A DNA stretch of 15,362 nucleotides, taken from contig CALMVM010000610.1 of assembly GCA_937873255.1 (NCBI GenBank), forward strand, positions 1 to 15,362, given 5' to 3'. Made by a program: the position numbers and the translations under genes. This document shows, piece by piece, positions 1 to 8,337 of this stretch (the stretch's first letter is position 1; the number at the start of each line of letters is the position of its first letter). Under the pieces are notes generated by a model. It worked only from the letters and a program-made list of their open reading frames with translations. It was not told the origin of the DNA and ran no database searches. The stretch comes from an uncultured Verrucomicrobiota bacterium. GTDB lineage: Bacteria; Verrucomicrobiota; Verrucomicrobiia; Chthoniobacterales; SZAS-18.

Positions 1-1
1 G

Positions 2-3000
2 GGCAATCTCACCGCCCCTTCGCCGGGATTTTTCTATTTTGGCAAGGAAACCCTGCCCGGCGTGGCGGGCGAATTCTCCGGGCATGCCCGCTTCGACGGC
101 AAGCTGGTTGCCTACCGCGCCGAACCCACCGGGCCGGGCGGCGCATCGGTGCTCGTCACCCGCCGTCTCGATCAGGTGGTGTGTCTGGGCATGCCCCGCG
201 CCGACGGAGGCCCCATTCAGAACGCCCCGCAGGCCTACCCGACGAACATCCCCATCCCCCTCTACAACAACAACGTCATCCCGCTCCAGAGTCTGCCCGG
301 CGCGAAAGGCGTCGTGTATCTCGACTTCAACGGTGGTCCGGGGCCGTGGATCGGCTGGGGAAGTTATCCCGCCTTGCCTTCCGGGGCGACCAATGCCCAG
401 ATCAAAGACGTGTGGCAGCGGGTGGCGGAGGATTACCAGGGGTTCAACATCAATATCACGACGGACGTCAAGGTCTTCAACAACGCGCCTACCAACAGTC
501 GCCAGCACGTGCTGGTCACGCCGACCACTACCCCCGCGCCGGGCGCGGGCGGGGTGGCCATCGAGAATTCGTTCAACACGACCCTGGACGAGGTGAACTG
601 GGCGTTTTACACCACGGGGAAAAACAGCGCGGAGGTCGTTTCCCACGAGGTCGGCCATACGCTCGGGCTCTCGCACATGGGCCAGAACATCACGGACAGC
701 ACGGGCACGACCACGCACTACGAGTATTACGGTGGACGCGGCTCGGGGGACGTCGGCTGGGCGCCGATCATGGGCGCGGGCTACTACCAAAACCTCACCC
801 AGTTCTCCCACGGGGATTACCAGAATCCGAGCAACACCGAGGACCAGTTGGCCATCATCGCCAACAACAACAACAGCGTCGCCTACCGCGCCGACGACGC
901 CGGCGCGACCTTCGCCACCGCCCCCTACCTCGAAATCCTCGACGACAACACCGTTTCCAACGAGGGCATCATCGAGACCACCGGCGACGTGGATGCCTAC
1001 CGTTTCGCCGTCACCGCCAGCAGCACGGTGTCGTTCACCGTCAACCCCGTCAGCGCCGGTCCGAACCTGGACATCGTCGCCTCCATCTACAAAAGCGACG
1101 ACACGACGCTCGTTGCCACGGCCAATCCGGCCACGAACCTGTACGCCACCGTCACCGCGACGCTGGCGGCGGGCGATTACACCCTCCGCGTGGCTCCCAC
1201 CGGCTACGGCAACCCGCTGGACACCGGCTACTCCAACTACGACGTGCGGGGCGCTTACCTCATCACCGGGTCGGTGACCAACGGCGTCAAGCCCGCGCGC
1301 TTCAGCCTGGCGGAGAACAGCGCCAACGCCACCGCCGTCGGCACCGTGACGCCCCGCAACAACCACGGCGGCAGCGCGCTGACCTATGCCATCAGCGGCG
1401 GCAACACGGGCACGCCCTTCGTCATCAATGCGTCGACCGGGGCGATCACCGTGAACAACAGCGCCAAGCTCAACTACGAGACGTACTCCACGCGCTGGGA
1501 CGTTCCGGCGGCCATCCCGTTGTTCGTCACGATCACCGACGCGGCCAACCCGGCCTTGAACGAGACGATCCGCATCGTCGTCACCCTCACCAACGTCAAC
1601 GAGCCGCCAACGGTCACCGGCGGCGCGACGACGATGCTCGCGCACACGCAGGTCGGCACGAGCATCTTCACGGTCACGGGCAACGACCCGGACCCGTTCG
1701 ACTTCCCGAATTTCTCCATCGTCGCCGGCAACACGGGCAACGTGTTCGCCATCGACCCCGGCACCGGCGTGATCTCGCCCACGACCGACATCGACGTGGG
1801 CAGCTCCACGGTCTACACCCTCACCGTGCGCGCCACCGATCAGGGCACCCCCGCACTCACCGCCGACGCGACCGTCACCCTCACCGTGCTGCCGCTCGCC
1901 GCCCGGTACACGCCGGGCACGATTGGGCGCTCCTACTACGAGAACATCTCGGGTGCCGCCGTCAGCGCTTTGACCAGCAGCGCCAACTTCCCGTACAATC
2001 CCGATTCGGAGCAGTTCCTCCCTTCGACCGAGGGCCGCATCCACGGGGACAACTACGGCAGCGTCATGCGCGGCTACGTCATCCCGCCGACGACCGGCAG
2101 CTACACCTTCTGGATCGCCTCGGACGACAGCGCCGAACTGCGCATCAGCTCCGACGCCGCTCAGGCCGGAGCCGCGTTGCGCGCGTCGAACACCAGCGCC
2201 ACCAGCGAGGACGTTTACAATAATTACGCCTCCCAGCAGTCCGCCGTGTTGAACTTGACCGCCGGGCAAGCTTATTACATCGAGGCGCGCCACAAGGAAG
2301 CCTTGGGTGGCGACCACCTTTCCATCGCTTGGCAGGGGCCGGGCTTTAGCCAGCAGATCATCCCCGGAAAATACCTCGCGCCCTATCCTCAGAACTACGT
2401 GCCGAGGATCGCCGCCACCACCTTCAACGTGCGTCGCAACGCCTACATTGGCAGCCTGGTCGGCACCGTCCCCGTGACCGACGTGAACGCCAAGGACACG
2501 CACGGTTCGTTTACCATCACCGGGGGCACCGGCACCAACCTCGTCAGCATCGACCCGGCGACGGGAGATCTCCGGCTCACCAACCCGTCGGGACTGGCCG
2601 CGGGCGGCAGCTACACCGTGAACGTCAGCACGACGGACTCGGGGTTGCCTGCGCTCACGGGCAGCGGGACGATCACGATCAAGGCCGTCGAGCCGACGGG
2701 GATCGCCACCACGAACATCATCCAGCAGATCTGGACCAACCAGAACGGCGCGGCCGTGAGTTCCTTGACCGCCGACGCGCGCTATCCCTTCGCTCCCACC
2801 ACCACGCGTCTGCTGGGCACCTTCGAGGGGCCATCCGGCCTCGGCAACAACTACGGCACCCGCGTCCGCGCCTTGGTGACTCCGCCGACGACCGGTTCGT
2901 ACAAGTTCTACATCTCCAGCGACGACGCGAGCGCGCTGTTGTTCAACACGACCAACAGCGCGACCGGGGCCACGCAGATCGCCTACGTCAGCGGCTCCAC

Positions 3001-3898
3001 GTCCAGCGGCAATTTCACGCAGGTGGCCTCGCAGACTTCCGCGGCCTTCAACCTGACCGCCGGACAGTCCTACTACATCGAAGCGTTGCAAAAACAGGCG
3101 TACGGCGGGGACTTCCTGCAGGTCGCCTGGACGGGACCGAACATCACGTCGCCGACGATCATCCCGGGCAGCGCGCTGACGCCCTACGACATCAACCTCG
3201 CGCCCACCTCTGGCGCGACGTACGCGTTCTCGTTGCGGCCCAACCCGGCGGCGGGCACGGTCGTCGGCACGGTGCAGGCGACCGACCCGGAAGGCGGCGC
3301 GGTCGCCTACGCGATCCTTTCCGGCAATGCCTCGGGGGCGTTCGCCATCAACCCGGCGACGGGCGCGATCACCGTTGCCAACGGCGCGCCGGTCACGCCG
3401 AACCAGACGATCTCCCTGACGGTCGGCGCCCAGGACGATGGGATCGGCGCCGTGTATCCACTCAAGGTAACGACGATCCCGGTGACGATCACCGTGCCCA
3501 AACCCATCGACCAATGGCGGCAGGATCATTTCGGCGCCAACGTGAATAACGCGACGATTGCGGGCAACCTCGCCGATCCCGATGGCGATGGCCTCTGCAA
3601 CCTGCTGGAATATGCTCTGGGAACAGACCCGATGTCGGGCAATGCCAATTCCGTGGTCATGGACAAGGAAACCATCGGCGGCAACACCTACCTGCGGTTG
3701 ACGGTCGCGAAGAATCAGGCCGCCACGGACGTGACCTACGGCGCGGAAGCGACCTCTACCCCGGCGGTCCCGGGGTCGTGGAGCGCTTCGGGGCTGGTCG
3801 AGGAAACGAACTCGGCGACCTCCTACGTCGTGCGCGACAATGTCCCGATGAACGGGACGCCCGCCCGGTTCATGCGGCTGCGGGTCAGCGTACCTTGA
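2..3898 (+). CDS. Secreted multidomain zinc metalloprotease with PPC, cadherin-like and PA14 domains (5' partial)
   Basis: The frame is open from the first base, so the true start and any signal peptide lie upstream. The protease domain carries the metzincin zinc motif HEVGHTLGLSH (644-676), with three histidine ligands and the catalytic Glu, followed by a plausible Met-turn, APIMGAGYY (about 764-790). Next come a pre-peptidase C-terminal (PPC) beta domain (about 890-1280), two cadherin-like repeats (about 1288-1608 and 1610-1894), a PA14 domain (about 1895-2390), a third cadherin-like repeat (about 2395-2690), a second PA14 (about 2700-3190) and a fourth cadherin-like repeat (about 3195-3500). 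The C-terminus contains DPDGDGLCNLLEYALGTDP (3575-3631), an acidic, calcium-type segment seen near the ends of many large secreted verrucomicrobial proteins. PA14 domains often bind carbohydrate, so the enzyme may be anchored on a glycan-rich or glycoprotein substrate. Only 47 bp separate it from the mannosidase downstream, so the two may be cotranscribed. The protease class is clear; the substrate is unknown. Confidence 0.85.
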   Translation, partial: GNLTAPSPGFFYFGKETLPGVAGEFSGHARFDGKLVAYRAEPTGPGGASVLVTRRLDQVVCLGMPRADGGPIQNAPQAYPTNIPIPLYNNNVIPLQSLPGAKGVVYLDFNGGPGPWIGWGSYPALPSGATNAQIKDVWQRVAEDYQGFNINITTDVKVFNNAPTNSRQHVLVTPTTTPAPGAGGVAIENSFNTTLDEVNWAFYTTGKNSAEVVSHEVGHTLGLSHMGQNITDSTGTTTHYEYYGGRGSGDVGWAPIMGAGYYQNLTQFSHGDYQNPSNTEDQLAIIANNNNSVAYRADDAGATFATAPYLEILDDNTVSNEGIIETTGDVDAYRFAVTASSTVSFTVNPVSAGPNLDIVASIYKSDDTTLVATANPATNLYATVTATLAAGDYTLRVAPTGYGNPLDTGYSNYDVRGAYLITGSVTNGVKPARFSLAENSANATAVGTVTPRNNHGGSALTYAISGGNTGTPFVINASTGAITVNNSAKLNYETYSTRWDVPAAIPLFVTITDAANPALNETIRIVVTLTNVNEPPTVTGGATTMLAHTQVGTSIFTVTGNDPDPFDFPNFSIVAGNTGNVFAIDPGTGVISPTTDIDVGSSTVYTLTVRATDQGTPALTADATVTLTVLPLAARYTPGTIGRSYYENISGAAVSALTSSANFPYNPDSEQFLPSTEGRIHGDNYGSVMRGYVIPPTTGSYTFWIASDDSAELRISSDAAQAGAALRASNTSATSEDVYNNYASQQSAVLNLTAGQAYYIEARHKEALGGDHLSIAWQGPGFSQQIIPGKYLAPYPQNYVPRIAATTFNVRRNAYIGSLVGTVPVTDVNAKDTHGSFTITGGTGTNLVSIDPATGDLRLTNPSGLAAGGSYTVNVSTTDSGLPALTGSGTITIKAVEPTGIATTNIIQQIWTNQNGAAVSSLTADARYPFAPTTTRLLGTFEGPSGLGNNYGTRVRALVTPPTTGSYKFYISSDDASALLFNTTNSATGATQIAYVSGSTSSGNFTQVASQTSAAFNLTAGQSYYIEALQKQAYGGDFLQVAWTGPNITSPTIIPGSALTPYDINLAPTSGATYAFSLRPNPAAGTVVGTVQATDPEGGAVAYAILSGNASGAFAINPATGAITVANGAPVTPNQTISLTVGAQDDGIGAVYPLKVTTIPVTITVPKPIDQWRQDHFGANVNNATIAGNLADPDGDGLCNLLEYALGTDPMSGNANSVVMDKETIGGNTYLRLTVAKNQAATDVTYGAEATSTPAVPGSWSASGLVEETNSATSYVVRDNVPMNGTPARFMRLRVSVP

Positions 3899-3945
3899 TC
3901 ACCCAGGAAAGTATCCGGCGAGTGCCGCCTTCCATCTCTTTTCAC

Positions 3946-6795
3946 ATGCCTGCCTCCTTCTTCCGCCCCATCCCCGCCCTGTTTGCCACCGTCCTCGGTC
4001 TGCTGCCGCTGGCGGCACGAGGTCAGGATGCGCCCTTTAAAAAAGACGAGCGCCCGCCCATCGACCTGCACCGCGACAAGACGCTCTACGTCGTGCCCTA
4101 CGCCCACCTCGATACCCAATGGCGCTGGTCTTATCCGCAGGTTATCCGCGAGTTCCTCGCCAACACGCTGCACAAGAATTTCGACCTCATCGACAAGTAT
4201 CCCAACTACGTCTTCAACTTCTCGGGATCGCGCCGCTACGAGATGATGCACGAGTACTTCCCGCAGGACTGGGAACGCCTGAAGGGCTACATCAAGGCCG
4301 GGCGCTGGTTCCCGTGCGGCTCCTCGGTGGACGAGGGCGACGCCAACGTGCCCGGGCTGGAGTCGATGATCCGCCACGTTCTCTACGGCAACCATTATTT
4401 CCGGCGGGAGTTCGGCGTGGCGAGCAACGAGTTCATGCTGCCGGATTGCTTCGGGTTCCCGGCCTCGTTGCCGACGATTCTCTCGCATTGCGGCATCAAG
4501 GGTTTTTCCACGCAAAAGCTGACGTGGGGCTCGGCCGTCGGTATCCCCTTCAAGGTCGGCACCTGGGTCGGGCCGGACGGCAGTGCCATGCTCTCGGCCC
4601 TGGACCCCGGCAGCTACGGTGCCAACGTCACGACGGACCTCAGCCAGAATCAGGGCTGGCTCAAACGCATTGAGCACTCCGGCGCGGAGAGCGGCGTCTT
4701 CGCCGATTACCATTATTACGGCACGGGCGACCGCGGCGGCTCGCCCGAGGAAGCGAGCGTGGCCATGATGGAGCGCAGCATCGCGGGCAAAGGGCCGGTG
4801 CGCGTGGTGTCGTCCAAGGCGGACCAGCTTTTCCTGGACGTGCCCGCCGACGCGCGGGCCAAGCTGCCGCGTTACCAGGGCGACATGCTGCTCACCGAGC
4901 ATTCCGCCGGGTCGGTGACCTCCCAGGCGTACATGAAACGCTGGAACCGCAAAAACGAACTCCTCGCCGACGCCGCCGAACGCTCCGCCGTGACCGCGGC
5001 TTGGCTGGGCGGCGCGCCTTACCCGACCAAGAAAATTTACGACGCCTGGGACCTGACGCTCGGCTCCCAGATGCACGACATGCTGCCGGGCACGAGCCTG
5101 CCCAAGGCCTACGAGTTTTGCTGGAACGACGACGTGCTCTCGGCCAATCAATTCGCCGCCGTGGAGACGGATTCGGTCGGCGTGGTGGCGGCGGCCCTGG
5201 ACACGCAGACGCACGGCGGCGGGGTGCCGCTGGTCGTTTACAACGCGCTCTCGGTGGCCCGCGAAGACCTCGCGCAGGGCAGTGTTTCCAGCGAGGAGGC
5301 GGCGGCGGACGTGCAGGTGCTCGGGCCGGACGGCAAGGAAGTGCCCAGCCAGGTGATCGGCCGCGCGGGCGGGAAGATCGACTTCGTTTTTCTGGCCAGC
5401 GTCGGCCCGGTGAGTTTTACGACGTATGAGGCACAGGTCGTCCCCGCCGGGAAAGCGGCGGCGGGGTCTCCCCTGAGCGTCACCGCCCGCACGCTGGACA
5501 ACGCCCGCTACCACGTGGCCGTCAACGACGCGGGCGACATCGCCTCGATCTTCGACAAGGCGGCGCGCCGGGAACTGCTCACGGCCCCCGTGCGGATGGA
5601 ATTTCACCAGGAAAACCCGGCGATGTTCCCCGCGTGGAACATGGATTGGAAGGACCGCCAGAAGCCGGCGCGCGGGTACGTGGACGGCCCGGCGGCGATC
5701 CGCGTGGTGGAGAACGGGCCGGTGCGCGTGACGCTGGAGATCGAGCGGCAGGCGGAAGGCTCGCGCTTCGTCAGCCGCGTCTCGCTGGCGGCGGGGGCGG
5801 CGGGGGACTCGGTCGAGTTCCACGACCAGATCGACTGGGGCACGCGCGAGGCGTGTTTGAAAGCGGCGTTCCCGTTGAGCGTGGGCAACCCGCTCGCGGC
5901 CTACGACGACAAGGTGGGGGCGGTCCTGCGCGGCAACAACGATCCGAAGAAATACGAGGTGCCGCAGCACGAATGGTTCGACCTAACCGACCACGACGGC
6001 TCCTACGGCGTGAGCGTGCTCAACGACTGCAAATTCGGCTCCGACAAGCCCGACGACCACACGATGCGATTGACCCTGCTCTACACGCCGGCCGTGCGCG
6101 GCGAGTACCAGGACCAGGCGTGCCAGGATTTCGGACGGCAGGACATGGCCTACGCCGTCAACGGGCACCCGGGCGGCTGGCAGGCGGGCGGCACCGTGGT
6201 CCGCGCGCATCGGTTCAACCAACCCTTGCGTGTGTTCCAGGCGACCGCGCATCCCGGCACGCTGGGCCGGGCGTTTGCCCTGGCGGCGTTGGACAATCCG
6301 CAGGTGGAAATCACCGCCATTAAGAAAGCGGAGGACAGCGACGAGACGGTCGTGCGCCTGCGCGAACTCGGCGGACAGGCGGCGCAGCCGGTCCGGCTAC
6401 AGTTCGCCGCGCCGATCCTGGCCGTGCGCGAGGTGGATGGACAAGAACGCGCCATCACGGCGGGGGCGGCCGGCGCGTCGTTGCGCGAGGGGCAGCTCGC
6501 TGTGCAGATGCCGCCGTACGGCCTGCGGACCTTCGCGCTAAAGCTCGGCACAACCCGCGCCGGGTTGGCCGCGCCGGTGACCGCGCCGGTGGCGCTGCCC
6601 TTCGACGAGGATGTGGTCAGCACACGCGAAAACCGTACGGACGGCGACTTCGACCGTGAAGGCCGCTCGTTCCCGGCCGAGATGCTACCCGCCATGGTGG
6701 TCAGCGAGGGCGTGCCGTTCCGGATGGGCCCGACCGCCGATGGCCAGAAAAACGCGCTGGCCTGCCGTGGTCAGACGATTGTGCTGCCGACGTGA
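3946..6795 (+). CDS. Secreted GH38 alpha-mannosidase, catalytic part ending at an in-frame TGA
   Basis: This is a retaining, zinc-dependent alpha-mannosidase of family GH38. ATG 3946 was chosen because it opens directly with a signal peptide (MPASFFRPIPALFATVLGLL, cleavage likely near LAARG/QDA). The frame is open back to 3778, but that stretch overlaps the upstream gene and has no merit. Family motifs are all present: AHLDTQW (zinc ligands H54 and D56), LPDCFGF (nucleophile and ligand D167), EHSAGSVTSQ (H319) and QMHDMLPGTS (H377, D378). The all-beta C-terminal half follows. The frame stops at TGA 6793-6795 just after GQTIVLPT, in the middle of a beta-sandwich domain, and the same frame continues to 8322. 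The product is 949 aa if UGA terminates and about 1,458 aa if it is read. No Shine-Dalgarno sequence is visible; the start directly follows CCATCTCTTTTCAC. The active site is complete, so the truncated protein could still be active if it folds. Confidence 0.93.
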   Translation: MPASFFRPIPALFATVLGLLPLAARGQDAPFKKDERPPIDLHRDKTLYVVPYAHLDTQWRWSYPQVIREFLANTLHKNFDLIDKYPNYVFNFSGSRRYEMMHEYFPQDWERLKGYIKAGRWFPCGSSVDEGDANVPGLESMIRHVLYGNHYFRREFGVASNEFMLPDCFGFPASLPTILSHCGIKGFSTQKLTWGSAVGIPFKVGTWVGPDGSAMLSALDPGSYGANVTTDLSQNQGWLKRIEHSGAESGVFADYHYYGTGDRGGSPEEASVAMMERSIAGKGPVRVVSSKADQLFLDVPADARAKLPRYQGDMLLTEHSAGSVTSQAYMKRWNRKNELLADAAERSAVTAAWLGGAPYPTKKIYDAWDLTLGSQMHDMLPGTSLPKAYEFCWNDDVLSANQFAAVETDSVGVVAAALDTQTHGGGVPLVVYNALSVAREDLAQGSVSSEEAAADVQVLGPDGKEVPSQVIGRAGGKIDFVFLASVGPVSFTTYEAQVVPAGKAAAGSPLSVTARTLDNARYHVAVNDAGDIASIFDKAARRELLTAPVRMEFHQENPAMFPAWNMDWKDRQKPARGYVDGPAAIRVVENGPVRVTLEIERQAEGSRFVSRVSLAAGAAGDSVEFHDQIDWGTREACLKAAFPLSVGNPLAAYDDKVGAVLRGNNDPKKYEVPQHEWFDLTDHDGSYGVSVLNDCKFGSDKPDDHTMRLTLLYTPAVRGEYQDQACQDFGRQDMAYAVNGHPGGWQAGGTVVRAHRFNQPLRVFQATAHPGTLGRAFALAALDNPQVEITAIKKAEDSDETVVRLRELGGQAAQPVRLQFAAPILAVREVDGQERAITAGAAGASLREGQLAVQMPPYGLRTFALKLGTTRAGLAAPVTAPVALPFDEDVVSTRENRTDGDFDREGRSFPAEMLPAMVVSEGVPFRMGPTADGQKNALACRGQTIVLPT
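6793..6795 (+). other. In-frame TGA interrupting the GH38 alpha-mannosidase
   Basis: The codons around this TGA read ...Q-T-I-V-L-P-T-stop-D-Y-D-N-I-L-L-L-A-E-A..., with no change of frame. In related secreted mannosidases I would expect a turn of the type LPxG(D/K)(Y/F)N followed by a hydrophobic strand at this position, so the likely ancestral codon is GGA (Gly), one G-to-T change away. TGA is used as an ordinary stop at 3896-3898, 8320-8322 and 11002-11004, so a genome-wide reassignment is unlikely. A nonsense mutation, a sequencing error and local readthrough all remain possible. Confidence 0.8.
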
Positions 6796-6810
6796 GATTA
6801 CGACAATATC

Positions 6811-8322
6811 TTGTTGCTCGCCGAAGCCGAAAACAGGGATAAACCGGTGACGTTCCAGATGTCGTCGGACGCCACCGCCGCGATGTCCGTCCAGGCCAGC
6901 GTGCAGGACTGGAGCGGGTATCTGGGTCAGTGGGACAACCGCCAGTGGAAGGGCGCGGTGCCCGAGTTGACCTATAGCTGGAACAACGCCCTCGACGGCC
7001 TGGTGCCCGGTTTCGTCAAGACGGCCACGGTCGCGTGGTACGCCTCGCACCGCCACGAGCGCGACGGCGATGAAATCTACAAATACTGCTACCTGTTCAA
7101 ATACGGGTTCCCCCTGCCGAAAGGCGCGAAATCCCTGGTGCTGCCCAACGAGCCGAGCGTGCGGATTTTTGCCGTGACGCTGGTGAAATCGGGCCGCGAC
7201 GACGTGCAGCCCGCGCAACCGCTCTTCGACACCTTCATCGATCACCGGCCCGTTGCGCCGGATGGGTTGCAGCCCGCGCCGCGAGACTACGACGACACCG
7301 TTTCGGTAAAGATCGCCGAGCCTCTCTACTGGCGGGAGGGCGGTTTGCGCTACACCCTCGACGGCTCCGAGCCGGACGCCCAGTCTCCGGCCTACACGGA
7401 ACCGGTCGTCCTGCACGCCAGCGCCACGCTCAAAGCGCGCATGTTCCTGCCCGGCTCGCCCGGCGGCCCGGTGGCGACCGCGCAGTACGAGGTCGAGGAC
7501 CACACCCCGCCCGCCGTCCGGTCCGTGAACGCCAACACGATGCAGCCGGAGGTGCAGGTCACCTTCTCCGAAGCGGTGGACCCGGCCTCGGCGGAAGCGG
7601 CCGGCAATTATCGCTTCGAGCCGGCGGACGTCACCGTGCGCTCTGTCAAGCGGACGCCGGACGGTCTGGGCGCGGTCCTGTCCGTCGCCGGGCCGCTGGC
7701 CGCCGGCAGCAGCCACCGCGTGATCGTCAACGGGGTGCGCGACCAGTCGCCCGCCCACAACCCGGCCCGGCAGGCGACGGGTGAGGTCGCCTTGATGCAA
7801 CCCGTCTTCGCCCTGCCGGAGATCGTGGATTGCGACGGGCAGCAGTCCCGCGAGATGAGTGTCGCCGGCCTGCCTGTGCAGGCGGGGGACTCCTGGACGA
7901 TCAACTTCTTCGTCCGCACCGACCAGCAGCCGGAGAACCACACGTTGATCGCCGGCTTCGGGTCATCGGAGGACAACGCGGGGCGCGCCCGCTACCTGAG
8001 TAAGTTCGGCAACGGCATCCACTTCTGGAGCAGTGGCCGCGACGGCGAAACCACGACGCCCCTCGACCTCGGACGCTGGCAGATGCTCAGCGCCACGTAC
8101 GACGGCAAAACCTTGCGCGTCTACAAGGATGCCGAACAGATCGGCACGGCCGGATTGGTCTTCGACGCGGATGAGTCCGTGGTCAAGATCGCCCCCCTGG
8201 AGCCTTGGGACCACCGGCGGCGGTTCAAGGGCAAGGTCGCCCAATTGACCGTCTGGAAGGAAGCCCTCGCACCGAACTCGCTGGCCTCCCTGCTCAAAAA
8301 CACGCCTGGCAACGCGGACTGA
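6811..8322 (+). CDS. C-terminal fragment of the GH38 alpha-mannosidase: end of beta domain, then CHB_HEX-type, Ig-like and LamG-like domains
   Basis: This is the continuation of the mannosidase in the same frame after the TGA, given here from the first possible start (TTG 6811; GTG 6847 and ATG 6859 are alternatives). No ribosome binding site precedes any of them and there is no signal peptide, so it is unlikely to be an independent gene. The first 140 or so residues complete a mannosidase beta-sandwich that ends in a strand of the type RIFAVTLV. Then follow a chitobiase/hexosaminidase C-terminal-type domain with YTLDGSEP (residues about 150-232), an SbsA/Big_5-like Ig domain beginning at TPPAVRSVNANTMQPEVQVT (about 231-327) and a concanavalin A/LamG-like domain (about 331-500). 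These add-ons suggest binding to substrate or cell surface. The fragment ends 15 bp before the convergent GH125 gene. If the TGA is real and not read through, this part is silent. Confidence 0.7.
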   Translation: MLLAEAENRDKPVTFQMSSDATAAMSVQASVQDWSGYLGQWDNRQWKGAVPELTYSWNNALDGLVPGFVKTATVAWYASHRHERDGDEIYKYCYLFKYGFPLPKGAKSLVLPNEPSVRIFAVTLVKSGRDDVQPAQPLFDTFIDHRPVAPDGLQPAPRDYDDTVSVKIAEPLYWREGGLRYTLDGSEPDAQSPAYTEPVVLHASATLKARMFLPGSPGGPVATAQYEVEDHTPPAVRSVNANTMQPEVQVTFSEAVDPASAEAAGNYRFEPADVTVRSVKRTPDGLGAVLSVAGPLAAGSSHRVIVNGVRDQSPAHNPARQATGEVALMQPVFALPEIVDCDGQQSREMSVAGLPVQAGDSWTINFFVRTDQQPENHTLIAGFGSSEDNAGRARYLSKFGNGIHFWSSGRDGETTTPLDLGRWQMLSATYDGKTLRVYKDAEQIGTAGLVFDADESVVKIAPLEPWDHRRRFKGKVAQLTVWKEALAPNSLASLLKNTPGNAD

Positions 8323-8337
8323 CCGGCACGACGATCT

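Noticed and set aside
181..2223. A 680-codon plus-strand frame inside the metalloprotease gene
   Set aside because: It is very rich in Arg, His and Gln with no motif, while the other frame has the HEVGHTLGLSH motif and ordered domains.
3823..5970. A 715-codon open frame on the minus strand opposite the GH38 gene
   Set aside because: It is antisense to a gene with full catalytic motifs, is rich in Arg, His and Val, has no family motif or leader, and is the usual by-product of strong GC bias at third codon positions.
6793..6795. Selenocysteine at the TGA
   Set aside because: No clear stem-loop of the bacterial SECIS type was seen just after the codon, a Sec is not expected in a mannosidase beta-sandwich, and Gly fits the surrounding turn better.
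6685..7941. A 418-codon minus-strand frame across the mannosidase TGA
   Set aside because: It is antisense to mannosidase sequence recognisable on both sides of the TGA, with shadow-type composition and no motif.
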